NCBI RefSeq assembly: GCF_022808615.1
Contig: NZ_JAKZKS010000014.1
Location: forward strand, 18,212 to 82,211
Reading direction: 5' to 3'
Origin: Bacillus sp. FJAT-47783
Lineage (GTDB): Bacteria; Bacillota; Bacilli; Bacillales; Aeribacillaceae
DNA length: 64,000 nucleotides
Positions 24,368 through 33,853 of this stretch are shown here, in pieces (position 1 is the first letter of the stretch; each line of letters opens with the position of its first letter). Made by a program: the position numbers and the translations under genes. A model generated the notes under the pieces. That model had not been told where the DNA came from and made no database searches. It saw nothing but the letters and a program-made list of their open reading frames with translations.

Positions 24368-24585
24368 TCCCCTGAGAAATAGTGTTGGACTAACCGGAGC
24401 ATGGCATATATCCCTGCAGCAAGTCCGATGAGAAGGCCAATGATTAAAAAAAACGGGCTTGAATGAAAACGATCATCGAGCCATCTACCTGCAAAAATAC
24501 CAATAAGTGTTGATCCGACTAATTGTGACAAAATCACAGACATTAAAGCCATTGCTTGGAGCGGATGGCGTTTGTTTTGTCGCAT
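24364..24585 (-). CDS. AtpZ/AtpI-family small membrane protein
   Basis: 73 residues, two membrane helices (about 14-32 and 43-65) with a short GRWLDDRFHSSPFF loop typical of AtpZ proteins. AtpZ of alkaliphilic Bacillus has been linked to Mg2+/Ca2+ supply for ATP synthase. First gene of the atp operon, overlapping atpI. The promoter lies about 100 bp upstream. Confidence 0.8.
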   Translation of the reverse strand: MRQNKRHPLQAMALMSVILSQLVGSTLIGIFAGRWLDDRFHSSPFFLIIGLLIGLAAGIYAMLRLVQHYFSGE

Positions 24586-24684
24586 AATATTGAATCCTCA
24601 CAACATTTATAATATAAGGATTTTTCAAGGTTTTATACACCTTTATGTAAGGATTGTGAAAACCTTATCATTTACTCCCCGTTT

Positions 24685-24713
24685 AGCATACAATAGCCAC
24701 TATTCGATGTCAA
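24685..24713 (-). promoter_or_regulatory. Sigma-A promoter of the atp operon
   Basis: TTGACA (24708-24713), 17 bp, TATGCT (24685-24690) on the minus strand, about 100 bp upstream of the first atp gene. A consensus -35 with optimal spacing. Confidence 0.75.
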
Positions 24714-24784
24714 TCTGTTTCATTCTAAAAGTTTCATAAATCGACAAATGCCTTCCAATTTGTTCACATTTTTTTCACAAAATT

Positions 24785-27034
24785 TCAGCGACTTTTTAAC
24801 AGTTTTAAATCGAGTAAAATGTCCGTCTCTAATTGATCTTCCTTCTCTCCTTTTTTCGCAAAAATGATTGCCTTATAAAGGCCTTCTGGAAGGTGTAGTT
24901 TTTCTTTTTTTATATCGATCGATCTTAAGCCCCTTTTTACATTTCGTTCCCAGTCTAAAAAGCCAATAAAACGAAGTGTGTCTGGATCGTACAATGCAAT
25001 TCCAAACTCATCCGCTCCACCCGGTAAATAAAGCTCATAATGAAAGGTGTTCGCGATATCTGCTAATCCGAATTCAAACCCCATAAGTCGTGGATAGTCT
25101 GGCTCATCAGTAACAAATAAATACGGAATACGGATTTGTTGATCATCCGCTTGTACGTAGAGGGAGCCATCATATACGCCTTGATGAAACAAGCTTGGCG
25201 TAATATCCGCTGTCACCGTCACCTGCTTTTGTTCATTTGCACGTATAACGATTGTTTTAGGCAGTTTCCATTGAATGCCCTCTCGATGATCAGGCTGTAA
25301 AAATATAAATTTCTTTGGATAATTCGATTGATTATCAAGCGTTAGTGTTACTTGCTTTTGTACACGTGCGCCACTCGACTTCAATTGTCCGAATGTAATA
25401 GAGGCTGGATAAACGAGTGCCTCTGTCTGTATGGCTTTTACGACATCAATCCGTCCCGCTCCTTGCTCATAAGCTGGCAATAGGTTCCCTTCTTTACTTT
25501 TTAATGGTTTAGCACTATTCATAAGCGATGCTTTCACTTGTTCCGGCGTCCAATTTGGTCGCACTTGTTTAATTAAGGCACAAGCTCCTGCCACATGCGG
25601 TGCTGCCATACTCGTTCCTTGTAAGGCTAAATAACCACTAGGGATCGTGCTATCAATGGCAACACCTGGTGCTACAACATCCGGCTTAATATCCCATGAA
25701 GTTGTCACCGGACCTCTTGAACTGAAGTCCGCTAATGTGTCGACCTCTTTTTTATAAACTGTTTTTAACCAAGTTTGATTCTTCAAATTGTGCCGCAACC
25801 ACTCTCCATCTTCTTTGGAAATCGAAGCAACTGGAATCGAAAACTCTTTTTCTAAATGACCGATAAAGCGCCCTTTTACATCATTATAAATAAGCACAGC
25901 TTTTGCACCGCGATTAATTGAATTTTGAACTTTTTCTGTAAACGATAGCTTTCCGCGTTTTAATAAAACGACTTTCCCTTGAACATCATTTGGGAAGTCC
26001 TCTTCTTCACCAAGCTTCGCATATATGATATCTTCAGAGCCTGTTAAATCCCATTCTTTCGCTCCATAAAGTGGAAGTAGCTTTATTTGTTTCCGGTATC
26101 CCGAAAGCGACAAATACGGCACTTTAATAGGCGGTGTTGATGCCCCGACAGAAATCGCTTTACTTGCTGTTCCAGGCGAACCTACAGTCCACGGTTTTGG
26201 ACCGGAGTTTCCACTAGACACAACCGCGATGATCCCTTTTTCAACCGCTTTATTTAAAGCAAGACTCGTTGGCCAGTCGGGCCCATTCACATCATTCCCT
26301 AGCGATAAGTTTAAAACATCTACCTTATCTTCAATCGCTTTTTCAATGGCAGCAATGACTTGCTCAGATGTCCCCATTCCATTCGGACCTAATGCTCTGT
26401 ACATAATAATGGAGGCGTCAGGGGCCATTCCTTTTAATTTACCATCTGCTGCAATAATTCCAGCTACATGTGTTCCGTGAATCGTTGCCCCAAGTTCATT
26501 CGCCTTTGTTTCCATCGGATCTGTGTCGATATCCACGAAGTCATAGCCTCCTTTGAAGCTATGGCGTAAATCTGGATGTGTATAATCGATCCCGGTATCT
26601 ACAATCGCAACGGTTACACCTTTCCCTGTTAAACGCTCATTTCGTTCGTTAAAGTAACCGCGAATTTGTTCCCCACCAATAAATGGAACACTTTCTTCAA
26701 TATGTGTCTCATACGTAGCGACAGGGCTTGCATGAGAAATATAAGATTCTTTCATTAATTTTTCTAGGTCCCCTCGTTTCCCTTCAACGGAAAAACCGGT
26801 AAACGCTGTTTGAAACTGATGACGTATAAGAACAGAAGGATAGCTTTGTCGAATGCGTCGCTTCACTTTTGAAAGCGGCTGATCATTCACGACGATAATC
26901 ATCGCTATCCTTTCCTCTTGATCTTCTTCAGGTAATGCAGGGATGGTTGGATATTGAATAGTAGCATACGTTTGTAGTGGATAGAAGATGATGATAAACA
27001 TCATAAAAAAAGAGCTTTTAACGAATGAACACAT
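24785..27034 (-). CDS. Secreted subtilisin-like serine protease with PA domain (Vpr-like)
   Basis: Peptidase family S8, 749 residues. A signal peptide (hydrophobic residues 8-22) is followed by an Inhibitor_I9 propeptide and the catalytic triad: Asp in VAIVDTGIDYTHPDL (about 143), His in HGTHVAGIIA (about 185), Ser in LQGTSMAAPHVAGA (about 480). Between His and Ser is an inserted protease-associated domain (KVVLLKRGKLSFTEKVQN...). The C-terminal part looks like an Fn3-like domain. Most similar in layout to Bacillus Vpr. Gene stands alone between the atp promoter and upp; probably degrades proteins outside the cell. Confidence 0.9.
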   Translation of the reverse strand: MCSFVKSSFFMMFIIIFYPLQTYATIQYPTIPALPEEDQEERIAMIIVVNDQPLSKVKRRIRQSYPSVLIRHQFQTAFTGFSVEGKRGDLEKLMKESYISHASPVATYETHIEESVPFIGGEQIRGYFNERNERLTGKGVTVAIVDTGIDYTHPDLRHSFKGGYDFVDIDTDPMETKANELGATIHGTHVAGIIAADGKLKGMAPDASIIMYRALGPNGMGTSEQVIAAIEKAIEDKVDVLNLSLGNDVNGPDWPTSLALNKAVEKGIIAVVSSGNSGPKPWTVGSPGTASKAISVGASTPPIKVPYLSLSGYRKQIKLLPLYGAKEWDLTGSEDIIYAKLGEEEDFPNDVQGKVVLLKRGKLSFTEKVQNSINRGAKAVLIYNDVKGRFIGHLEKEFSIPVASISKEDGEWLRHNLKNQTWLKTVYKKEVDTLADFSSRGPVTTSWDIKPDVVAPGVAIDSTIPSGYLALQGTSMAAPHVAGACALIKQVRPNWTPEQVKASLMNSAKPLKSKEGNLLPAYEQGAGRIDVVKAIQTEALVYPASITFGQLKSSGARVQKQVTLTLDNQSNYPKKFIFLQPDHREGIQWKLPKTIVIRANEQKQVTVTADITPSLFHQGVYDGSLYVQADDQQIRIPYLFVTDEPDYPRLMGFEFGLADIANTFHYELYLPGGADEFGIALYDPDTLRFIGFLDWERNVKRGLRSIDIKKEKLHLPEGLYKAIIFAKKGEKEDQLETDILLDLKLLKSR

Positions 27035-27154
27035 ATTCTCACCTCAATCGTTAGTTTGCTCTTATCCTTGTTTTTCATGAATGAAGGCTAAATTTTTATC
27101 ATTTTATCGAAATTAAAAATAAAACAGCAAGCAACGCGTGCTTGCTGTAATACT

Positions 27155-28007
<853 letters not shown>

Positions 28008-28160
28008 TAATTGCACGGGTTTTAGAAATAATTGCACCACTTTTGGAAACAATTGCACGAACTCGGCCTTTAATTGCACGAATCTCAAAATAATTGCACA
28101 TCATTTTGTCTAATTGCATATTTCATGCATTATTTGCACATAAAGGCCTTTAATTGCACG
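28008..28160. repeat. Phased array A: eight TTGCAC words at 20-21 bp pitch
   Basis: TTGCAC (TTGCAT in unit 6) starts at 28011, 28032, 28053, 28074, 28094, 28114, 28134 and 28154: steps 21, 21, 21, 20, 20, 20, 20. The usual extended word is AATTGCACGA. Sequence between words differs from unit to unit, so this is not a simple tandem repeat, but it matches array B unit by unit. The array lies between upp and the glyA terminator; no ORF spans it. Confidence 0.9.
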
Positions 28161-28258
28161 ACCTTCCCTTCATTTAACTCGTACTGATTTTGAAAAAATG
28201 CTATTCTCACCTTTCTAGAAATCATCACTTCATTCAAATTTATACGAAAACAGTCACA

Positions 28259-28291
28259 TAAAAAGCACCCTCCATAAAGGAAGATGCTTTT
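28259..28291 (-). terminator. Terminator of glyA
   Basis: AAAAGCA and TGCTTTT form the base of a stem with an imperfect upper part (CCCTCC/GGAAGA); on the minus strand it runs into TTTTTATG. Directly after the glyA stop. Confidence 0.75.
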
Positions 28292-28298
28292 CATCTTT

Positions 28299-29540
28299 TT
28301 AAAGGCTCGGATATAGAGAAAATTTTTCCGAAAGTGCATTTACACGATTTCTTGCTTCTTCAAGCTTTTCTTCATTCTCATGATTTTTTAATGCGAGGGA
28401 AATGATCGATCCAATTTCATCCATTTCTTCCACACCAAAACCGCGGCTAGTTACAGCTGCTGTACCGATACGAATACCGCTAGTAACAAATGGTGATTCT
28501 GGGTCATAAGGAATTGTATTTTTATTAACGGTAATGCCAATTTCATCAAGGACATGTTCAGCGACTTTACCCGTTATATTTAAATTACGCACATCAATTA
28601 AAATTAAGTGATTGTCTGTACCACCAGAGACAAGCTCAATTCCCTCTGCTGTTAATTTTTCGGCTAAGCGTTTGGCATTTGTAATAATGTTTTGTGAATA
28701 AGTTTTGAACTCATCTTGTAATGCTTCGCCAAAAGCAACAGCTTTTGCTGCAATCACATGCATTAATGGGCCACCTTGAATTCCAGGGAAAATAAACTTG
28801 TCAACTTTTTTCGCGAACTCTTCTTTACATAAAATCATACCGCCGCGTGGACCGCGTAATGTTTTATGCGTTGTCGTTGTCACAAAATGAGCATACGGAA
28901 CAGGATTTTGATGTAAGCCAGAAGCAACAAGCCCTGCAATGTGAGCCATATCAACCATTAAGTAAGCTCCTACTTCATCTGCAATTTCACGGAACTTTTT
29001 GAAATCAATTTCACGTGGGTACGCGCTAGCACCTGCTACAATTAGCTTTGGTTTATGTTCAATCGCTTTTTGGCGAACATCTTCATAATTAATCAAATGT
29101 GTTTCTTGGTCGACACCGTATTCAACGAAGTTGAACTGTATACCACTAAAATTTACAGGGCTTCCGTGTGTTAAATGGCCACCGTGAGAAAGGTTCATTC
29201 CTAAAACCGTATCACCTGGCTCTAATGCTGCATAATAAACCGCCATATTTGCTTGTGAACCAGAGTGTGGCTGAACGTTTACATGTTCTGCACCGAAGAT
29301 TTCTTTTGCACGATCGCGCGCGATATTTTCAACTACGTCTACATACTCACAGCCTCCGTAATAACGACGACCAGGATAACCTTCTGCATATTTGTTTGTT
29401 AACACAGATCCTTGGGCTTCCATTACGGCTTCACTAACAAAGTTTTCAGATGCGATTAGTTCAATTTTTGTACGCTGGCGTTTTAATTCATCTTGAATCG
29501 CTTGAAATACTTGTGGATCTTGGTTTTGGATATTGTTCAT
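28299..29540 (-). CDS. glyA: Serine hydroxymethyltransferase
   Basis: PLP enzyme: serine + tetrahydrofolate to glycine + methylene-THF, the main one-carbon source. 413 residues. The PLP lysine is in [14 protein letters not shown]; the N-terminal [15 protein letters not shown] and YYGGCEYVD motifs are typical. ATG at 29540 after AAGGGGA. Single gene with its own terminator; the 460-bp upstream gap probably holds its control region. Confidence 0.97.
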   Translation of the reverse strand: MNNIQNQDPQVFQAIQDELKRQRTKIELIASENFVSEAVMEAQGSVLTNKYAEGYPGRRYYGGCEYVDVVENIARDRAKEIFGAEHVNVQPHSGSQANMAVYYAALEPGDTVLGMNLSHGGHLTHGSPVNFSGIQFNFVEYGVDQETHLINYEDVRQKAIEHKPKLIVAGASAYPREIDFKKFREIADEVGAYLMVDMAHIAGLVASGLHQNPVPYAHFVTTTTHKTLRGPRGGMILCKEEFAKKVDKFIFPGIQGGPLMHVIAAKAVAFGEALQDEFKTYSQNIITNAKRLAEKLTAEGIELVSGGTDNHLILIDVRNLNITGKVAEHVLDEIGITVNKNTIPYDPESPFVTSGIRIGTAAVTSRGFGVEEMDEIGSIISLALKNHENEEKLEEARNRVNALSEKFSLYPSL

Positions 29541-29960
29541 CGTTAAGTTCCCCTTTCTTTATATCGGTGCATGAATAGTGAGCTTGTCTTACATAAGATG
29601 CGCATAAATATGCAAGCTGTATACTGCTTCTTTTAAACCAAAACACTCGCATGAATGATTCAAAAAATTTTCACAGTTTGTACTATTACATTTTAGCATG
29701 TTTCGTTGGTCACAAAAACTTATTTTCTACGTCGTATGGTCACAACGAATGTACCCCATCATTTTTGTCCAACCGAAATAATATCTATTTTTCTTTATTT
29801 TATATAAAGATATTATTTTTTCAAGTCATTTTTACATATTCGTTCGGGATTTATGTATTTTTCGCTTTTAAAATTCATTCCTATTTATAATTATATCATT
29901 ATTTACACACATTTTGTTTATAATATATTTTTTTATACGGGTTTTAACTATGTAAATAAT
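29541..29960. other. Long AT-rich region upstream of glyA
   Basis: No gene. It contains a perfect 10-bp inverted repeat AATAATATCT / AGATATTATT (29777-29786 and 29808-29817) and several CGAA words, for example CCCGAACGAA on the minus strand near 29848. In B. subtilis glyA is under PurR, whose boxes contain CGAA, but I could not build a proper pair of PurR boxes. Confidence 0.4.
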
Positions 29961-29993
29961 AAAAGGCAAAATGCGTAAGAACATTTTGCCTTT
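29961..29993 (-). terminator. Terminator of the ywlG transcript
   Basis: AAAGGCAAAATG and CATTTTGCCTTT are perfect 12-bp arms with an 8-nt loop containing GTTCTTACG sequence on the minus strand; T-rich sequence follows. Related repeats occur at 36450-36490 and 40634-40688. Confidence 0.85.
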
Positions 29994-30001
29994 CAGATGA
30001 T

Positions 30002-30574
30002 TCACGTACACGATTCCTCTTTTTTCGTTTGTTCATATTGTGCTCGCGCGCCACCGATTAGTTTCGGTCTCGTTGTTGCTAGCGTGACGTGTGCATGACC
30101 AATTGTATTACGCGAGCAACGAACCGGGACGGCTACATGTTTTAAGTGCATTCCGATTAATGTATCGCCAATATCCATACCAGCATCCGCCTTAATAAAC
30201 TCGACAACAACCGGGTCTTTCATCTGTTCAAATGCATAGGCAGCCATCGAACCACCTGCTTTCGGTACAGGGACGACCGATACAAGTTCGAACTTGTTTT
30301 TTTCCGCTACTTCGCGTTCGATAACTAATGCGCGATTTAAATGTTCACAACATTGGAAGGCCAAGTCGACACCTGTTTCTTTATGAAACTGAAATAACTC
30401 ATTGTAAATCATTTCAGCAATCGTATTCGCACCGGCCGTTCCGATTCTTTCTCCGATCACTTCACTCGTGCTGCATCCAATGACAAAAAGCTGACCTTGA
30501 CGGAAAGAAACTTGTTGCTTGAATTCTTGTAAAATGGAAGAGAGTTCTTCTTTCCAATCCTGTAAGTGTGACAT
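30002..30574 (-). CDS. ywlG: YwlG family protein (UPF0340/DUF436)
   Basis: 190 residues, a conserved Firmicute family (TIGR01440) of unknown function. Visible conserved blocks are [34 protein letters not shown] and [17 protein letters not shown]. Start follows GGAGCGATCAC. 12 nt after rpiB on the same strand, in the ywlE-ywlF-ywlG arrangement known from B. subtilis. Confidence 0.9.
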   Translation of the reverse strand: MSHLQDWKEELSSILQEFKQQVSFRQGQLFVIGCSTSEVIGERIGTAGANTIAEMIYNELFQFHKETGVDLAFQCCEHLNRALVIEREVAEKNKFELVSVVPVPKAGGSMAAYAFEQMKDPVVVEFIKADAGMDIGDTLIGMHLKHVAVPVRCSRNTIGHAHVTLATTRPKLIGGARAQYEQTKKEESCT

Positions 30575-30586
30575 TGTGATCGCTCC

Positions 30587-31033
30587 TTACAGATTCTTTT
30601 CTTCGTATTCCGTAATTTTTCCGACACGGCGCGCATGACGACCACCTTCATATTCGGTTGTAAGCCATGTTTTTGCGATTTCTATCGCTAAGCCAGGACC
30701 GATCACTCGCTCACCCATCGCTAATATATTGCTGTCATTATGCTCACGTGTAGCTTTTGCACTAAAAACATCATGAACAAGTGCACAACGAATTCCTTTT
30801 ACTTTATTGGCTGCAATGCTCATGCCAATACCTGTTCCACAAATTAATATGCCGCGATCAAACTCACCACTTGCTACGCGCTCTGCAACAGGCAGCGCAT
30901 AATCCGGATAGTCAACGGACGTTTCACAGTCGCACCCTACATCCTCATATTCAATATTCATCTCTTCTAGTAGCTTTCTTACTTCTTCTCTAATATTTAT
31001 TCCACCGTGGTCTGATGCAAGTATAACTTTCAT
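30587..31033 (-). CDS. rpiB: Ribose-5-phosphate isomerase B
   Basis: Interconverts ribose-5-P and ribulose-5-P (RpiB/LacA/LacB family). 148 residues. LASDHGG at the N-terminus, active-site Cys in LICGTGIGMSIAANK and the ARCALVH-type block are present. AGGAGG 7 nt before the start. Counterpart of ywlF by position. It could alternatively act on allose-6-P, but the context favours RpiB. Confidence 0.93.
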   Translation of the reverse strand: MKVILASDHGGINIREEVRKLLEEMNIEYEDVGCDCETSVDYPDYALPVAERVASGEFDRGILICGTGIGMSIAANKVKGIRCALVHDVFSAKATREHNDSNILAMGERVIGPGLAIEIAKTWLTTEYEGGRHARRVGKITEYEEKNL

Positions 31034-31050
31034 ATAAAACCCTCCTATTA

Positions 31051-32349
31051 TTAATACGTAAACCGTTCAATCATTTGTTTTAATTGTTCGGCACTCACTA
31101 AAAGATTTTTCGTTAAATGATGAATGTTTTCGATATTCTTCGTTTGATCTTGCACAGCACGTGTTACTTCTTGTGAGCCTGCAGATGTTTCCTCAGCAAT
31201 CGCCGCTACTTCTTCCGATTGTGCTCCTGTTTGTTGAATGCCATCCATTTGCCGCTTGGCAAGACGTGAAATTTGTTTGACCGCTTCGGCAACTTGCAAG
31301 ATGGACTGTCCCATTTCTTCAAGCTTTTGTTCTGTTTCTTCTCCTTTTTTCACTTCTGTTCGTGCGTCGGTTACTTGTTCACGAATTTGTAAGACGACTT
31401 CATTCACTTCATGTTGAATGTTTTGGATTAATCTTGAAATCCCTTGGACAGCCTTTGCACTTTCATCCGCTAGTTTCCGAACTTCTTGGGCAACAACAGC
31501 GAACCCTTTTCCATGTTCCCCCGCTCGCGCTGCCTCAATTGAAGCATTTAAGGCGAGTAAATTCGTTTGATCGGCAATATCCCCAACGAGTGATATAATA
31601 GATTCTACTTTTTTCGCATTCATTTCTAATCGCTGCACAACCTCTATGGACGACTCGCTTTTCTCTGCTAAATGATGAATACCGCTAATTAAAGAGTGAA
31701 ACACTTTTGTGCTTTGGTCAAGTGATTGAACCATTTCATTTGATAATTGTTCTGATTTTTTTGCTTTCGTTTCGACTTCATTTGCTAATTTTACTGTATC
31801 TTCTAACGATTCTGCCGTCTCTTGAATGGATATAGCGGTTTGATCTGAACCACGTGAAATTTCTTCAATCGTGTATGTAATACTTTTCGCTTTCTGTTCT
31901 GCTTCTTCGGTTGCTAAATGAATACTTTGTACTTGTTGATTCGTATTCTCAAAATTTGTATTTATTTTTCGTACCATATCTCGTAAATTCGCTAGCATAT
32001 GATTGAACGCGATACCTAAAGCTTGGATTTCATCGCTACTTCCTGATACGGGTACATCTTCTTGAATGTCTCCTTCTGCCGCCTTTTTTGCTGACTGTTC
32101 AAGGCGTTGCAACGGTTTTATGATGAATCCAGCCGCAATATAAGCTAAAATTCCAGACCATATAATGCCAAGAGAAAACGTCATAATCGTAAAAAATACT
32201 TCAGAAATATATTGCGCGACAAATTCATAGACTATGTAAATAAAAAAAGCGCTTGTAGAATATGTAATAATAGCTAAAATCGTTGTAAATAATACGAGCT
32301 TTTGACGAAGACCAAATCGATATCGCTTTCGGGCATCCACAATACTCAC
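31051..32349 (-). CDS. Methyl-accepting chemotaxis protein without a large sensor domain
   Basis: 432 residues. Two closely spaced membrane helices (about 20-42 and 50-72) leave almost no extracellular loop; then a HAMP domain ([20 protein letters not shown], about 73-130) and a long MCP signalling coiled coil with the hairpin tip [33 protein letters not shown]. The ligand must be intracellular or the membrane itself (inference). The gene lies between ywlE and rpiB (2 nt after ywlE), where B. subtilis as I recall has no such gene. Confidence 0.92.
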   Translation of the reverse strand: MSIVDARKRYRFGLRQKLVLFTTILAIITYSTSAFFIYIVYEFVAQYISEVFFTIMTFSLGIIWSGILAYIAAGFIIKPLQRLEQSAKKAAEGDIQEDVPVSGSSDEIQALGIAFNHMLANLRDMVRKINTNFENTNQQVQSIHLATEEAEQKAKSITYTIEEISRGSDQTAISIQETAESLEDTVKLANEVETKAKKSEQLSNEMVQSLDQSTKVFHSLISGIHHLAEKSESSIEVVQRLEMNAKKVESIISLVGDIADQTNLLALNASIEAARAGEHGKGFAVVAQEVRKLADESAKAVQGISRLIQNIQHEVNEVVLQIREQVTDARTEVKKGEETEQKLEEMGQSILQVAEAVKQISRLAKRQMDGIQQTGAQSEEVAAIAEETSAGSQEVTRAVQDQTKNIENIHHLTKNLLVSAEQLKQMIERFTY

Positions 32350-32351
32350 TT

Positions 32352-32798
32352 CTACTTCTCCTCCATCAATTTTTCAACAAGTTTCTCAATTTTTTTGTAC
32401 AAATCTTCCCTAGTTAAGCGATATGTTTCAAGCGAACCACCAAATGGATCGATTACATCCTCTTGACGGTCGAAAACAAATTCAGATAATGTATGCGTTT
32501 TATACGATGCCTCCGGAAACTCATCGCACACCAGTTGTTTATGACTTTCTGTCATCGTTAAAATATACGTTGCCCAATCAACAAGCTCTTTAGTTAACGA
32601 AGAGGAACGGTGCTCGATATCAATTCCTTTTTCTTTTAATACTTCGATCGTATTCATCGATGCCTCACTTCCATCCATCGCAAATACACCAGCGGATCGA
32701 ACATTCATTTTCCCCTCACTCATTTGACGTAAAAGCGATTCAGCCATCGGACTACGACATGTATTACCTGTACAAACAAATAAAATGTTTTGTTGCAA
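32352..32798 (-). CDS. ywlE: Low-molecular-weight protein phosphatase YwlE (protein-arginine phosphatase type)
   Basis: 148 residues from a TTG start at 32798 (AAAGGAG 8 nt upstream); the frame is open further but without signals. The P-loop CTGNTCRS starts at about residue 9 and the general acid Asp is in DPFGGS. In B. subtilis YwlE removes phosphate from arginine and opposes McsB; the Thr in the CTGNTCRS loop is the residue recalled for arginine specificity. 2 nt before the chemotaxis gene. Confidence 0.9.
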   Translation of the reverse strand: MQQNILFVCTGNTCRSPMAESLLRQMSEGKMNVRSAGVFAMDGSEASMNTIEVLKEKGIDIEHRSSSLTKELVDWATYILTMTESHKQLVCDEFPEASYKTHTLSEFVFDRQEDVIDPFGGSLETYRLTREDLYKKIEKLVEKLMEEK

Positions 32799-32829
32799 TA
32801 GACCCACTCCTTTTTGCCCACTTTTCTTC

Positions 32830-33009
32830 ACATATTTTTATTATAATCGAAATCCATTCATCCTCGTAATTCTTATTCGATTTAATTCATGAATTTTTCT
32901 AAATTTATGAAGGGTGGGTTGAATTGGCTACATTATGTGAGGAAGAGGTTTGGTGAAATCGCTTTCAATAATTGACTAGCTATCTTTTTAACGAATACCT
33001 CGGTGAAAA
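32830..33009. other. Intergenic stretch between ywlE and array B
   Basis: No gene or clear hairpin. It should contain the promoter of the ywlE operon. Confidence 0.4.
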
Positions 33010-33014
33010 AACGC

Positions 33015-33168
33015 TAATTGCACGAGTTTTCACATGAATTGCACCACTTTAAGGAACAATTGCACGAGATTACTGATTAATTGCACGAATCTCTGAAATT
33101 ATTGCACATGATGTTCTCTTTTTGCATTTCCTTATCCCGATTTGCATCTAATTTGGGTTAATTGCACT
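33015..33168. repeat. Phased array B: eight TTGCAC words at 20-21 bp pitch
   Basis: Words start at 33018, 33039, 33060, 33081, 33102, 33122, 33142 and 33162: steps 21, 21, 21, 21, 20, 20, 20. Units 6 and 7 read TTGCAT. Units align one to one with array A: unit 2 CACCACTTT, unit 4 CACGAATCTC, unit 5 CACAT-ATxTT. It lies 45 bp beyond the mntP terminator and upstream of ywlE. Confidence 0.9.
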
Positions 33169-33210
33169 ACTTTTCCGCTACTTCAGTCACTATACGAAGT
33201 TGTAGCCAAA

Positions 33211-33239
33211 AAATAAAAAACTTGGCATAACCGCCAAGT
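33211..33239 (-). terminator. Terminator of mntP
   Basis: ACTTGGC and GCCAAGT stem with a 6-nt loop, followed on the minus strand by TTTTTTATTTTTT. Confidence 0.85.
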
Positions 33240-33244
33240 AATCT

Positions 33245-33790
33245 TTACATCGGTATTAATAATTTGATGCCAAAGGCGAGTAATATGCACCCACCAAGCG
33301 ATTCACTATATGCACCGATCCAATTTTTTACATGTTTACCGATAAGTAATCCGCCCCATGTTAAGACCATACTGACAAAACCAAACAAAAGTATCGTTAA
33401 AATCGTTCGAGCGCCATAAATGCCTAAGCTTAAACCGACAGAAAAACTATCTAAACTAACACTTAATGAAAAAACGAATAACCCAAATCCCATTGGCGTG
33501 ATTAAAGGGGTTTCATCTTGGCGAAACGATGCGATAATCATTTGGATACCTAAGATGATGAGTAAACTCCCGCCTGCATAAGTCGCGAGAAACCCTAGTT
33601 GTTCAGAAATAACCTTTCCAATCATCATCCCAGAAAGTGGCATAATCATGTGAAAAATACCGATCGTTAAACCGATATAAAAAATTTGCCTCATTCTCAT
33701 TTCAATCAAACCCATTCCTAGTCCAACTGAAAATGCATCCATACCGAGCGCGAATGCCATAATCGTTAGTGTTAATAGTTCTTCTAACAT
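33245..33790 (-). CDS. mntP: Manganese efflux pump MntP
   Basis: Exports Mn2+. 181 residues, six membrane helices, with the paired acidic motifs [12 protein letters not shown] and [12 protein letters not shown] of the DUF204/MntP family. ywlD by position. AAGGAGG 8 nt before the ATG is the 3' arm of a hairpin (33799-33841), so translation may be controlled by structure. I do not see the yybP-ykoY manganese riboswitch core. Confidence 0.93.
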   Translation of the reverse strand: MLEELLTLTIMAFALGMDAFSVGLGMGLIEMRMRQIFYIGLTIGIFHMIMPLSGMMIGKVISEQLGFLATYAGGSLLIILGIQMIIASFRQDETPLITPMGFGLFVFSLSVSLDSFSVGLSLGIYGARTILTILLFGFVSMVLTWGGLLIGKHVKNWIGAYSESLGGCILLAFGIKLLIPM

Positions 33791-33798
33791 AAAAAAAC

Positions 33799-33841
33799 CT
33801 CCTTGGACACGCCTAATTCAAACTATGCGTACCCGAAGGAG
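33799..33841 (-). promoter_or_regulatory. Terminator-like hairpin that includes the mntP ribosome binding site
   Basis: On the minus strand CTCCTTCGGGTACGC pairs with GCGTGTCCAAGGAG around a 14-nt loop and is followed by TTTTTTT and the mntP ATG. The 3' arm is the ribosome site AAGGAGG. It could end the ywlC transcript, mask mntP translation, or both. Confidence 0.75.
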
Positions 33842-33853
33842 ATTATGACTTCT

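Noticed and set aside
28008..28160. CRISPR array reading of the phased TTGCAC arrays
   Set aside because: The conserved word is only 6-10 bp and the pitch 20-21 bp; CRISPR repeats are 23 bp or more with 25-40 bp spacers. No cas genes in the window, and spacers resemble each other between arrays.
28130..28339. 69-codon minus-strand ORF between glyA and upp
   Set aside because: It overlaps the glyA 3' end, its terminator and array A; no ribosome site.
29700..29860. PurR boxes upstream of glyA
   Set aside because: Several CGAA words exist, but none form the inverted pair with about 16-nt spacing expected for PurR.
33791..33853. yybP-ykoY manganese riboswitch before mntP
   Set aside because: The leader is only about 60 nt and the conserved core is not there; only the ribosome-site hairpin is seen.
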